Positions 7,559 to 15,373 of a stretch of 36,240 bases of DNA are shown here, piece by piece; the stretch's first letter is position 1; each line of letters starts with the position of its first letter. The translations under genes were made by a program, and so were the position numbers. Under the pieces are notes generated by a model that saw only the letters and a list, made by a program, of their open reading frames with translations, ran no database searches and was not told where the DNA came from. Source of the stretch: an uncultured Clostridia bacterium. Lineage in GTDB: Bacteria > Bacillota > Clostridia > UBA1381. The stretch lies in NCBI GenBank assembly GCA_959602045.1, contig CAUGRT010000029.1, forward strand, positions 1-36,240. Direction: 5' to 3'.

Positions 7559-7686
7559 TGCAATGAGTGAAAGTTACTTTATATAAGTTAGAGCGGGATA
7601 TTGTGTGTAATTTTTAATCTATTGCAATGAGTGGAAGTTACCGTTTATAGGCTGGGGTGGGGCATTGCGTGTATTTTTCAATCCAT
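7559..7686. repeat. Two tandem 64-bp direct repeats
   Basis: Unit 1 (7559-7622) and unit 2 (7623-7686) both begin TGCAATGAGTG and end in related ATTTTTNAATCNAT sequence. Their differences are mostly A/G and C/T transitions, with unit 1 the more AT-rich. The end of unit 2 is the left arm of hairpin repeat copy B, so the duplication includes part of that element. Confidence 0.75.
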
Positions 7687-7750
7687 TCCGGCTCAGACAT
7701 CCGCTACGTTGCGCGGAACTCGCCTTCATAAATTGAAAAACACACGCAAT
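7664..7750 (-). repeat. Dispersed hairpin repeat, copy B
   Basis: Arms of 19 nt (7664-7682 and 7732-7750) pair with a single mismatch (7673 against 7741), which would be a G-U wobble in minus-strand RNA. The 49-nt core on the minus strand reads GGCGAGTTCCGCGCAACGTA, then GCGGATGTCTGAGCCGG. It lacks the TACT insertion present in copies A and C. The inner CCGC/GCGG pair is preserved. Confidence 0.85.
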
Positions 7751-7807
7751 ACCTTTCGAGAAATGCGATTTCTAAACCAAAATAATAAACATACGACATT
7801 TCTGAAT

Positions 7808-7905
7808 GAAAATTCATCTGTTTATCGTTCTGTGGAGGCGAGTTCTACTCCGCGCAGCGTAGCGGATGTCTGAGCCGGAATAGAACGATAAACAGATGAA
7901 TTTTC
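7808..7905 (+). repeat. Dispersed hairpin repeat, copy C
   Basis: Perfect 24-nt complementary arms (7808-7831 and 7882-7905) flank a 50-nt core reading GGAGGCGAGTTCTACTCCGC, then GCAGCGTAGCGGATGTCTGAGCCGG. The right arm ends 36 nt before the Shine-Dalgarno of the germination operon. Any transcript starting upstream of it would carry the hairpin in its leader. Confidence 0.88.
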
Positions 7906-7952
7906 CTGCCACAACATTATGAATCACAGTATTCAACAAAAAGGAGATAACT

Positions 7953-9578
7953 ATGAAGCTTTTAGATGCAGTCAAAAATATTTTTACTTTTGTCCCTCCG
8001 TCGGAAAACAGACAGTTTGTATTAAAGGAAACACCAAATACCATTGATTATGATATTCGTAAGGAAAAAAAGCCGGAGACAACGCAGAGAGTCAGCAGTG
8101 ATATTGAAGAAAATCTGGCTTATATCAGAAACAGGTTCTCAATTCCGTTAAACAACGACTTTGTTCTTCGGACACTGCGATTAAAAAATGATCGAAAAGC
8201 ATTTGTTGTTTTTATAGATGGTATGGTGGATACGGATAGCGTGGATAATAATATTATTAAATCCTTGCTGGAACTTCCGTATTTTGCGGATGATGAAATT
8301 TATAAATATGAGGAAGAAATTACAGAACGGTTTATCAGCCATTCCCAGGCGATGGTGACGGATAGCATGGACATCATCGCGGAGGAAGTGAATTTCGGGG
8401 GATGTGCGGTATTTGTAGATGGCTTTGGCAAGGGATTTTCTCTGGATGTGCGAAGCTGGGGAACGCGGAGCATTGATAAGCCGGAAAATGAGCAGAGTAT
8501 TTACGGGCCGCAGGAGGCATTTGCGGAAATGCTCCGAAATAATACGGCATTGGTGAGAAAGATTATTAAAACCGAAAAACTAATTGCCGAGGGAGTGAAG
8601 ATCGGAACGGTCAGCCAAACACGCGGAGTGTTGCTCTATATTGATGATATTGTAAACGATCATATTATTCAAGAGGTTCGCCGGAGATTAAACGGTATTA
8701 CGATGGATTATGTTATTACCATTGAAGAAGTGGAAATGATGATAGAAGAAAAAACATTCAGCGTGACAACGCAGATGCTGAAAACAGAACGCCCGGATCG
8801 TGTTGCAAAGGCATTGACGCAGGGAAAAGCGGCATTATTATTGAACGGAAGTCCCAATGCACTGATTTTTCCAACCTCTATTTTTGAGTTGAATCATGCG
8901 GTATCGGATGAATATATGCGTGTTCCGTATGCGAATATGGCACGGATTATCCGATTAATTACAACATTCGCTTCAATTTTGTTGCCGGGACTCTATCTTG
9001 CAACAACGCTGTACCATCAAGAGGTGATTCCGACTTATTTATTGTATTCTATCAGCGCATCACGGGAAAACGTTCCTTTTCCATCGGTACTGGAATTGAT
9101 TTTGATGGAGATATCCTTTGAGATGATTCGGGAGGCAGGCTTGCGAATGCCGGGGGCAATCGGTTCAACACTCGGAATTGTCGGCGGCTTGATCTTGGGA
9201 CAAGCGGCAGTCAGTGCAAAGATGGTCAGCCCGATTATGATTATTGTTATTGCAATTACGGGAATCGGTTCCTTTGCAACGCCGAATTATTCCTTGGGCT
9301 GGAGCTATCGGGTGCTGCGTCTGATTTTCATTGCACTGGGTGCGTCAATGGGATTTTACGGGATTGCCGCAGGAATTGTCATTTATAGCTTGATTTTGGG
9401 CAGCCAGAGAAGCTTTGGCGTTCCGTTTATTGCACCGCTGCCGAAAGCGGATCAGAATAATACCAGTAATTCCGTATTTGTGAACCCGATTTGGCGAAGA
9501 GAAAAACGTCCGTCGTTTTTGCACACAAAAAATAATCAGGCAGAGCCGAGAATCAGCCGAAAATGGAAACGGGAATAA
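7953..9578 (+). CDS. gerKA: Spore germinant receptor A subunit (GerAA/GerKA family)
   Basis: A 541-aa GerA-family protein, the large subunit of the inner-membrane germinant receptor (a nutrient-gated channel in Bacillus). The hydrophilic N-terminal part (about 1-320) contains the family ligand-binding-type domains, with LYIDDIVNDHIIQEVRRRL near 229-247 and a SPNALIFPTSIFE element near 300. The C-terminal part has four to five membrane helices, including ASILLPGLYLATTLYHQEVIP and the RMPGAIGSTLGIVGGLILGQAAV block, a strong GerA signature. It ends in a basic tail. Length is normal. ATG with AAAAAGGAG 7 nt upstream. It is followed by B, C and a D-like gene. The gerK symbol is used only for the family; the germinant is unknown. 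Confidence 0.93.
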   Translation: MKLLDAVKNIFTFVPPSENRQFVLKETPNTIDYDIRKEKKPETTQRVSSDIEENLAYIRNRFSIPLNNDFVLRTLRLKNDRKAFVVFIDGMVDTDSVDNNIIKSLLELPYFADDEIYKYEEEITERFISHSQAMVTDSMDIIAEEVNFGGCAVFVDGFGKGFSLDVRSWGTRSIDKPENEQSIYGPQEAFAEMLRNNTALVRKIIKTEKLIAEGVKIGTVSQTRGVLLYIDDIVNDHIIQEVRRRLNGITMDYVITIEEVEMMIEEKTFSVTTQMLKTERPDRVAKALTQGKAALLLNGSPNALIFPTSIFELNHAVSDEYMRVPYANMARIIRLITTFASILLPGLYLATTLYHQEVIPTYLLYSISASRENVPFPSVLELILMEISFEMIREAGLRMPGAIGSTLGIVGGLILGQAAVSAKMVSPIMIIVIAITGIGSFATPNYSLGWSYRVLRLIFIALGASMGFYGIAAGIVIYSLILGSQRSFGVPFIAPLPKADQNNTSNSVFVNPIWRREKRPSFLHTKNNQAEPRISRKWKRE

Positions 9579-9586
9579 GATGAAAA

Positions 9587-9602
9587 TGTTTCACGTGAAA
9601 CA
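9587..9602. promoter_or_regulatory. parS site 2
   Basis: A second perfect TGTTTCACGTGAAACA, embedded in a perfect 36-bp palindrome (9577-9612, 18-nt arms) that begins at the stop codon of the receptor A gene. No T-run follows, so termination is unlikely. In RNA it would still form a long hairpin between the A and B cistrons. Confidence 0.95.
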
Positions 9603-9638
9603 TTTTCATCTTGCAATACTATGAAAGGGGAGGTTTTG

Positions 9639-10706
9639 ATGAATATTATAGAGAAAAAAGAATTTAGCAGTATGCTGATCACACTGATGTCGGTCAAGCT
9701 GCTACTCAGTTATCCCTTGATGTTTATCAAAAACAGCGGAAATGCGGCATGGATTCAAATGATCTTTGTAACACTGCTCGGATTGCTGCTGTTTCATCTG
9801 ACAACAAAGGTGTATGAAAAAAAGATTAATGTCATTGAGCTTACGAGTATTCACGGAAATCGGGTGCTGAAAATTATAGTTGGTATGATCGTATTTGCGG
9901 TATTACTGTTAAATATGATTTCGGTCATGAGAATCTTCCCGGAAAGTGTAAAAATTGTCCTGCTGCAAGATACGGAAACGGATGTTATTATCGGCGTATG
10001 TGCATTAACGATCTTTTTGGGAGCCATCTTCGGCATTGAATCCGCGGCACGAATCAATTATATCTTTTTGCCGATTTGCGGAATTTTATTGGTTGTATTT
10101 ATTTTGCTGCTCATTCCGTACTATAAAATCGGAAATATTTTACCGATATTCGGAAACGGCGGATTCAATTTGTTTGTAAAAGGAATCAATGGTCTGTCGG
10201 TTTTTTCGGATATTATTATTCTGAATATTTTACTGGGGTATTCGAAAAATTTACAGGATGCAAAGCAGAGCGGTTATAAGGCAATTTTAATCAGTGGCGG
10301 TGTGGGTGTGATAACAACGCTGATTTATGGGTTGATTTATCCGTATCCGGTGTCGCAAAATTTTATTTTGCCGGTTTATCAGATTACGAGAATGATTAAT
10401 CTGAGCAGCTTTTTCAATCGTTTTGAGGCGATTTTTCAATTCATATGGTCGATTCTGGCGTTTTTATATGGGGTAATTTATCTTTATCTGCTATGTTTTG
10501 TCTGGCAGATTACGTTTGGATTAAAATATATCCGTCCGCTATTTTTGCCGATGGTACTGTTAATTGCGGCGGTTTCGATGCTTCCGCGATCCATTATGGA
10601 GGCAAATAATGTGGGGATGATTCTGGAGTATATCAGCTATCCGATTGTATTTTTACTTCCTATTATAATAGGCGCTGTGGATAAGAAGAAAAGCAAGGCA
10701 AAATAG
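9639..10706 (+). CDS. gerKB: Spore germinant receptor B subunit (GerAB/GerKB family)
   Basis: A 355-aa integral membrane protein of the GerAB/APC-like family, with about ten membrane segments and short loops throughout. In the germinant receptor the B subunit binds the amino acid or sugar germinant within its transporter-like fold. N-terminal helices around ITLMSVKLLLSYPLMF, the GIESAARINYIFLPICGILL region and a basic C-terminal tail (VDKKKSKAK) fit the family. The start is ATG 9639, because AAGGGGAGG ends 5 nt upstream. An upstream ATG at 9621 overlaps that Shine-Dalgarno and is rejected. The gene lies between A and C, as in most ger operons, with parS site 2 just before it. Confidence 0.92.
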   Translation: MNIIEKKEFSSMLITLMSVKLLLSYPLMFIKNSGNAAWIQMIFVTLLGLLLFHLTTKVYEKKINVIELTSIHGNRVLKIIVGMIVFAVLLLNMISVMRIFPESVKIVLLQDTETDVIIGVCALTIFLGAIFGIESAARINYIFLPICGILLVVFILLLIPYYKIGNILPIFGNGGFNLFVKGINGLSVFSDIIILNILLGYSKNLQDAKQSGYKAILISGGVGVITTLIYGLIYPYPVSQNFILPVYQITRMINLSSFFNRFEAIFQFIWSILAFLYGVIYLYLLCFVWQITFGLKYIRPLFLPMVLLIAAVSMLPRSIMEANNVGMILEYISYPIVFLLPIIIGAVDKKKSKAK

Positions 10707-10737
10707 CGAGTTTATTGAGAGGAGTTTGTGATCATAA

Positions 10738-11967
10738 ATGAGAATCGCAAAGCTTTTGATTGCAGTGTTCATGACCTGCCTTTTATGCTCCTGCGGAGGA
10801 AGTGAGCCAAACGATGTGGCGTTTGTGGTGGCACTGGGATTTGATAAGGCAGAAGAAAATTATTATCAGATTACCGTTCAGTTTGCAAAGGTTACTCAGA
10901 TTTCGGGCGGTGCTTCGGAGGAGGGCGGAAAAGCCGGAAGCGAGATTATTCAAAATATTACAGTAGAAGCGCCGGATTTATACTCCGGAATCAACACAGC
11001 CAATCATATCATTTCAAAAAAGTTTTCACTTTCTCATGCAAAGCTGATTGTTTTTTCGCGTGAGCTTGCCGAGGAGGGCATCGGGGACTTGGTGGACACC
11101 ATTGTAAGAAGTAACGAAATCAAACCGGATGTGTTTATGGCGGTTGCAAGCGAATCTGCGAAAGGATATCTGACAGAGGTCAAGCCCGTTGTGGAGGTGA
11201 ATCCGGCGAAATACTATCAGTTGGTCTATGGCGAAAATGAATCCGGAGGAATCCCGAAAACAAATTTGCATAACTTTTATTTTGATAAGGAAATCCAGAG
11301 CAAAAGCAGCGTGATTCCTCTGGCAGGCGTGACGCAAACCGATGGCAGTGCTGAGGAAAATGCGGAAAATAAAACGCACGGAAACGCACCGATTAATGAA
11401 TCGGGATTTGAATATCGGGTAAAAAATTATACTGCCGGCGAGGTGGCTGTCAATGGCGAAAACAAAAGCGAAGCAATGGGTATGGCGGTGTTTCAGGGCG
11501 ATAAAATGGTCGGTACGTTGGGTTCGATTGACGGAGAATTGTATAATCTGCTTTCCGGAAATTTGAAAAGAAGCTATATCAGTTTCCGGAATGGTCAGAA
11601 TGATAAATTAATTGTTGTACGCATTTTTCAGGATAAAAAGCCGAGTTACCGGATTGATATAAAAAAGAAAAAAGTCAAAATCAAGCTTTTCGTGGAATCG
11701 GATCTTTATTCAAAGCCATCGGAGAACTTTGATGTGGAGGCACTGGAGGAGGAGATTACAAAGGAAATCAATGCCGCCGGAGAACAGTTTATTAAAAAGG
11801 TTCGGGATGAGATGGATTGTGATCCGCTGGGTTTGGAGGAAAAAATGGAATATAATTTTTTGACAAATCATCAGTTGGAACAATATGACTTTAAAAATGA
11901 TTTCAAAAACTATGATATTGAGGTTAACACGGAATTTAGAATCAGAAGAATAGGAATGAAGCTATAA
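10738..11967 (+). CDS. gerKC: Spore germinant receptor C subunit, lipoprotein (GerAC/GerKC family)
   Basis: A 409-aa lipoprotein of the GerAC family. The signal sequence ends in a lipobox-like LLCSC with the modified cysteine at C19. The mature protein should sit on the outer face of the inner spore membrane. The N-terminal domain has the usual DVAFVVALGFDKAEENYYQITVQ opening, here at about 26-48, followed by the SLSHAKLIVFSRELAEEGI element typical of the family. An acidic linker rich in Glu and Asn near 200-230 separates it from the C-terminal domain (about 240-409). ATG start at 10738 with GAGAGGAG about 11-18 nt upstream, a slightly long spacing. Its stop codon overlaps the ATG of the next small gene. 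Confidence 0.92.
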   Translation: MRIAKLLIAVFMTCLLCSCGGSEPNDVAFVVALGFDKAEENYYQITVQFAKVTQISGGASEEGGKAGSEIIQNITVEAPDLYSGINTANHIISKKFSLSHAKLIVFSRELAEEGIGDLVDTIVRSNEIKPDVFMAVASESAKGYLTEVKPVVEVNPAKYYQLVYGENESGGIPKTNLHNFYFDKEIQSKSSVIPLAGVTQTDGSAEENAENKTHGNAPINESGFEYRVKNYTAGEVAVNGENKSEAMGMAVFQGDKMVGTLGSIDGELYNLLSGNLKRSYISFRNGQNDKLIVVRIFQDKKPSYRIDIKKKKVKIKLFVESDLYSKPSENFDVEALEEEITKEINAAGEQFIKKVRDEMDCDPLGLEEKMEYNFLTNHQLEQYDFKNDFKNYDIEVNTEFRIRRIGMKL

Positions 11968-12128
11968 TGATTAAGTATATTCTATCCAATTTAATTATGC
12001 TGATTTGCATAATACGAATGGTTTCCTATGGAATTTTCACAATAAAGGAAAAAAATACAATAGGAGGAATTTCTCTGTTTGTGCTGGCAGCTGCGGCAGT
12101 GGGACTCCATTATTATATTTTTGTGTAA
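11967..12128 (+). CDS. Small two-helix membrane protein, candidate germinant receptor D subunit
   Basis: A 53-aa ORF whose ATG overlaps the last base of the gerC stop codon (TAATGA), a translational-coupling arrangement. The product is almost entirely two hydrophobic segments (about 4-26 and 34-53) joined by a short polar turn (KEKNTIGG). Small two-helix proteins of about 55-75 aa encoded in or next to ger operons are known in Bacillus as D subunits that modulate receptor function. Position, size and topology match that class. Sequence similarity cannot be tested here, so the functional call is inference. It ends two bases before the stem of the convergent terminator. Confidence 0.72.
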   Translation: MIKYILSNLIMLICIIRMVSYGIFTIKEKNTIGGISLFVLAAAAVGLHYYIFV

Positions 12129-12129
12129 A

Positions 12130-12175
12130 GCTAAGTCTTATATTTTCAAAAAAAGTAGAAAATATAAGACTTAGC
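12130..12175. terminator. Bidirectional terminator between the ger operon and the DUF1275 gene
   Basis: GCTAAGTCTTATATTTTC (12130-12147) and its exact complement (12158-12175) form an 18-bp stem with a 10-nt A-rich loop. The plus strand continues CTTCTTTTTC. On the minus strand the stem overlaps the last codon and stop of the DUF1275 gene. It fits termination of both converging units. Confidence 0.75.
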
Positions 12176-12845
12176 CTTCTTTTTCCGATACAAACATTAA
12201 ACTGAAGCTGATAAAAAGCAAAACACAGCAAATCCAAATTGCTTTGTCACCAATCATCTTAGTTACAAAAGTACCGATTCCTGCACCGACCGCAAAAATA
12301 CCGATCACGCTGAAATAGGTTAATGCTTTTTTTAAAATTTCCTTATCATGCACACGGAAATAAGCGCATAAAGCTTCCATTCCGCTTCTCATATTGCCGA
12401 TACACATCGTGCTGGCATAAGCATGACCGCGCACCTTATGAAAGGTTTGAACCTGCATTGCGCAGACAAATGAAACAAGTGCATTTGCCAGAGGATCAAT
12501 CCTATGCGGCAGAAATCCGACCGAAAACAGCAATACCATTTCACAAATCAAAATAATTTGCCGCCAATGTATTTTTTCACACGGCTTAAAGCGCAAATGA
12601 ATCATTTCTGCAGCTGCTGTGCCAACCAAAAAGGAGAGGACAGGGATCAAGTATTTCAAAACCGTAGCCCAGTCACCGATAAAACATGCGGAACTCATCA
12701 AAACGATATTTCCCGTCTGCGCATTCGCGAAAACCTCTCCCCGGCAGCAGTAAGTGTAGGCGTCCTGAAATCCTCCGGACAGAATAATAAACAGAGCTGT
12801 TCGAAGGGTATCGGACATTTGTCCGTTTAGTTTTTTATGTTTCAT
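12171..12845 (-). CDS. YoaK/DUF1275 family membrane protein
   Basis: A 224-aa polytopic protein of the DUF1275 (YoaK) family, function unknown. Six to seven hydrophobic segments are visible. The family signature near the N-terminus is present: a GGFQDAYTYCCRGEVFANAQTGN-type stretch at about 20-42, where D-A-x-x-Y and the N-A-Q-T-G-N motif are diagnostic. A second conserved region, VQTFHKVRGHAYASTMCIGNMRSG, lies near 131-154. ATG start at 12845 with AGGAA upstream. It follows a small membrane protein by 6 bp, and both diverge from a LysR gene across a shared promoter region. That suggests LysR control of the pair, although the effector is unknown. Confidence 0.85.
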   Translation of the reverse strand: MKHKKLNGQMSDTLRTALFIILSGGFQDAYTYCCRGEVFANAQTGNIVLMSSACFIGDWATVLKYLIPVLSFLVGTAAAEMIHLRFKPCEKIHWRQIILICEMVLLFSVGFLPHRIDPLANALVSFVCAMQVQTFHKVRGHAYASTMCIGNMRSGMEALCAYFRVHDKEILKKALTYFSVIGIFAVGAGIGTFVTKMIGDKAIWICCVLLFISFSLMFVSEKEG

Positions 12846-12851
12846 AATCCA

Positions 12852-13106
12852 TCATTCCTGTGAAAAAGTAAATAAAAATGCGGTGTATGACAGCATAAAC
12901 CCCAGTGCGCCCGGTATCAGCAACGCATAGCTTTCACCGGCGATTGCCCGTGAGATGCAGTATATTAAAAATCCTACTCCCATAGTCAATGCAGTGAAAC
13001 GTTCTGTTGTGTTCCGGGAATTAATTTTATGTACAATGTTCAGAATGAATAGCAGCATTGCAATATCCAGTAAAATTCCGATGATCATCTCAAGCGTAAT
13101 GTTCAT
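12852..13106 (-). CDS. Small membrane protein, function unknown
   Basis: An 84-aa protein with two to three hydrophobic segments (about 6-24, 40-56 and 62-80) separated by a charged loop (HKINSRNTTERF). I do not recognise a family. ATG start with AGAGGGT about 6 nt upstream. It is the first gene after the divergent promoter region and precedes the DUF1275 gene by 6 bp, so the two are probably co-transcribed. Confidence 0.7.
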   Translation of the reverse strand: MNITLEMIIGILLDIAMLLFILNIVHKINSRNTTERFTALTMGVGFLIYCISRAIAGESYALLIPGALGFMLSYTAFLFTFSQE

Positions 13107-13134
13107 TTAAATACCCTCTTTCTTTTGTCTGTGC

Positions 13135-13163
13135 TTGACTTTTCGATCAAAATATATTATAAT
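13135..13163 (+). promoter_or_regulatory. Promoter of the LysR gene
   Basis: TTGACT (13135-13140), a 17-bp spacer and TATAAT (13158-13163), about 75 bp upstream of the LysR start. Its -10 box is shared with an oppositely oriented promoter. Confidence 0.72.
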
Positions 13164-13184
13164 ACTTCTTAATATATATGTAAA
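13156..13184 (-). promoter_or_regulatory. Divergent promoter of the small membrane protein/DUF1275 pair
   Basis: On the minus strand TTTACA (13184-13179) is followed after 17 bp by TATAAT (13161-13156). The palindromic TATTATAATA thus provides the -10 box for both directions. Confidence 0.62.
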
Positions 13185-13238
13185 ATGTATAATATATATA
13201 GGATAGATATCAGAATGATATATTGGGGGGATACTAAA

Positions 13239-14114
13239 ATGAATATTAACTGTGATTATTATAAGGTTTTTTATTATGTTGCAAAATACGGAAGTGTTTC
13301 ACAGGCGGCGAAGAAATTGATTAACAATCAGCCGAATTTAACCAGGACGATAAAAAATTTAGAGAGTCAGTTGGGTTGTCCTTTGTTTTTGCGTACCAAT
13401 AAAGGAATGAAACTGACGGAGGATGGGAAAAAGCTATATGCGCATATTCGGATTGCATTTGAACATATTGAAGCAGCAGAGGCGGAAATTACAGAAAGCA
13501 CGAATCTTGAAAGCGGTGCGATTTTTATTGCGGCAAGTGAAGTGGCGCTTCGTTGTTTTTTGCTGCCAATCTTAAAAAAGTATCGTGAGCTTTATCCGGG
13601 AATCCATCTCCGTATCAGCAATCATTCTACACCACAGGCGATTGCTGCGTTAAAAGAGGGCGTTGCGGATTTTGCGGTTGTGACAACGCCGACGATCGAG
13701 GCGGCTTCTCTGACGGAAACGAAGGTAAAGCAAATTGAAGAGGTTGCAATATGCTCGCCGAGGTTTGTTCCACTGATTGGGAAAAAGGTATCGCTTTCCG
13801 AGCTTTGTCAGTATCCTCTGATTTCATTGGGAAGTGACACAAAATCATTTGAATTCTATTCAGAATTTTTTGAAAGTCATCAAGAGAAGTATCATCCCGA
13901 TATTGAGGCTTTCACGGCGGATCAGATTTTGCCGATTGTAGAGGCGGATTTGGGGATAGGATTTGTGCCGAGGGAGTTTATCCATCCGTCGGATAAGGTG
14001 GAAATCATAGATTTGAAAGAGAAAATTCCTGCGCGCAGTATTTGTCTGATTAAGAGAACGGAGCAGCCGCTCAGTCTTGCGGCAAAAGAGTTGGAGCGGA
14101 TGATATTGGCATAG
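13239..14114 (+). CDS. LysR family transcriptional regulator
   Basis: A 291-aa LysR-type regulator. The N-terminal winged helix-turn-helix (about 1-60) contains YYVAKYGSVSQAAKKLINNQ and the typical RTIKNLESQLGCPLFLRTNKGMKLTEDGK stretch (about 37-65), and is followed by a linker helix. The C-terminal domain (about 90-291) is the type 2 periplasmic-binding-like effector domain, with IFIAASEVALRCFLLPIL opening it. I place the start at ATG 13239 because GGGGGG lies 8 nt upstream; an extension to 13185 has no ribosome-binding site. It diverges from the DUF1275 pair and probably controls that pair and itself. The ligand is unknown. Confidence 0.9.
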   Translation: MNINCDYYKVFYYVAKYGSVSQAAKKLINNQPNLTRTIKNLESQLGCPLFLRTNKGMKLTEDGKKLYAHIRIAFEHIEAAEAEITESTNLESGAIFIAASEVALRCFLLPILKKYRELYPGIHLRISNHSTPQAIAALKEGVADFAVVTTPTIEAASLTETKVKQIEEVAICSPRFVPLIGKKVSLSELCQYPLISLGSDTKSFEFYSEFFESHQEKYHPDIEAFTADQILPIVEADLGIGFVPREFIHPSDKVEIIDLKEKIPARSICLIKRTEQPLSLAAKELERMILA

Positions 14115-14123
14115 ACTACAGGG

Positions 14124-14480
14124 TTAGGCTCCTCTGTTTTTCAGCATCCGTTTCATCTCTTTTGCTTCGGATTTTGAGAGAGGACGCATATCCAACAAAG
14201 TAAGGAAAAAGCGCACGATAGAGCCGTCAAAGTAATTTTCGAGAATCATACGGATTTCGGAATTGGCGGCTTTTCTTTTCGATATGGCAGCGTTGCAGAG
14301 ATAACCGGGATCCATTCGCGTTACAAGCTTCTTTTCAACGCAGCGCTTAATTACGGTATAGGTGGTATTTTTATTCCAGCCGATTTCGGTATTCAGACAC
14401 TTGGCAATGTCTGCGGCTTTCATTTGCCCGTTATCCCAGAGAACATTTAAAACTTTTAATTCAGAATCGTAAATTTTCAC
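14124..14480 (-). CDS. BlaI/MecI/CopY family winged-helix repressor
   Basis: A 118-aa penicillinase-repressor family regulator. The N-terminal winged-helix domain (about 1-72) carries the family pattern: SELKVLNVLWDNGQMKAADIA, then NKNTTYTVIKRCVEKKLVTR and the wing. A helical dimerisation tail follows (about 75-118). The start is GTG at 14480 with AAAGGAG 7 nt upstream. In classical systems a BlaR1/MecR1 metalloprotease sensor is adjacent; none is seen here. The gene lies 55 bp after coaX and convergent to LysR, so its target is not evident from context. The DNAA-type cleavage site of BlaI is not obvious. Confidence 0.85.
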   Translation of the reverse strand: MKIYDSELKVLNVLWDNGQMKAADIAKCLNTEIGWNKNTTYTVIKRCVEKKLVTRMDPGYLCNAAISKRKAANSEIRMILENYFDGSIVRFFLTLLDMRPLSKSEAKEMKRMLKNRGA

Positions 14481-14535
14481 TTGCTTTCTCCTTTTTGCTC
14501 AGTCGTTGAAATCATATTTTACAAGGGTCACAGCT

Positions 14536-15309
14536 TCAAGCTTTCGGAATATTTTTATTATAGATAATCGCTAAGCCTTTTAAAAGAAGCTCATCGTCCA
14601 AAATAATCTGTTTTTTGCAGTAAGGAATAATCGTTCCGGCAAGACCGCCTGTGGCGATTACTGTCAGCTTTTGCCCAATTTCCTCCTCAATTCGGTCAAT
14701 CATTCCGTCAATACTGGACGCCGCGGAAAAAATGATGCCGCTCTTCATGGAATCGACTGTGTTGGTTCCGATTACCGATTGCGGCGCTTCCAAACTGATT
14801 TTCGGGAGCTGCGAGGTTCCGCCGACTAAAGAGTTTAGGGAAACTTCAATGCCCGGAATAATGACCGTACCGAGATAGTTTTTGCTTTTATCGACTACTG
14901 AAATAGTCGTAGCAGTACCCATATCAAAAATTGCTGCCGGAAGAGGATATTCATTAATGCAAGCTACGGCATCCACGACAAGATCAGAGCCGAGCTGCGC
15001 TGGATTATCCGTTAAAATGGAAAGACCTGTTTTTATTCCGGGGCCAACGGTAAGAATTTTTTTATCCGAAAGCTTGCTCATGGCATGCTTGATCACATTT
15101 GTCAAAGATGGAACAACCGAAGAAATAATACCTCCGTCAATTTCTTCGGGCGTGACGGAATAGATTTCAAGAACATTCTTAAATAAAATTGCATATTCCA
15201 ATTCGGTGGCTTTATGATTTGTAGAAAGCCGTTCCGTAAATTTAATGGTATTTTCCTGAAAACAACCGATTACAATATTTGTATTTCCAATGTCAATTGC
15301 TAAAATCAT
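14536..15309 (-). CDS. coaX: Type III pantothenate kinase CoaX
   Basis: A 257-aa ASKHA-fold kinase that phosphorylates pantothenate to 4'-phosphopantothenate, the first committed step from pantothenate to CoA. Type III enzymes are insensitive to CoA feedback. The phosphate-1 loop AIDIGNTNIVIG is at about 4-15. GPGIKTGL, the substrate-region motif, lies near 88-95 and the catalytic Asp region FDMGTATTISVVD near 128-140. IPGIEVSLNSL fits the family dimer-interface segment. The start is ATG 15309 with AGGAG 8 nt upstream; a reading from 15342 would add 11 residues that the family lacks. It lies downstream of panBCD on the same strand but is separated by 450 bp of hairpin repeats, so it may be transcribed separately. 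Confidence 0.93.
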   Translation of the reverse strand: MILAIDIGNTNIVIGCFQENTIKFTERLSTNHKATELEYAILFKNVLEIYSVTPEEIDGGIISSVVPSLTNVIKHAMSKLSDKKILTVGPGIKTGLSILTDNPAQLGSDLVVDAVACINEYPLPAAIFDMGTATTISVVDKSKNYLGTVIIPGIEVSLNSLVGGTSQLPKISLEAPQSVIGTNTVDSMKSGIIFSAASSIDGMIDRIEEEIGQKLTVIATGGLAGTIIPYCKKQIILDDELLLKGLAIIYNKNIPKA

Positions 15310-15373
15310 AATTTTTTCTCCTATTAGAGTTTGATAAAACATTCAAAATGAATATTATTACACAAGCTTTCCC

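Noticed and set aside
7890..7952. Sigma-G promoter for the germination operon
   Set aside because: A TGAATT and a CACAGTA are present but spaced 22 bp apart and poor matches; not supportable.
7631..8044. ORFs of 76-80 aa across copies B and C
   Set aside because: Same repeat-derived peptides; one also overlaps the start of the germination A gene.
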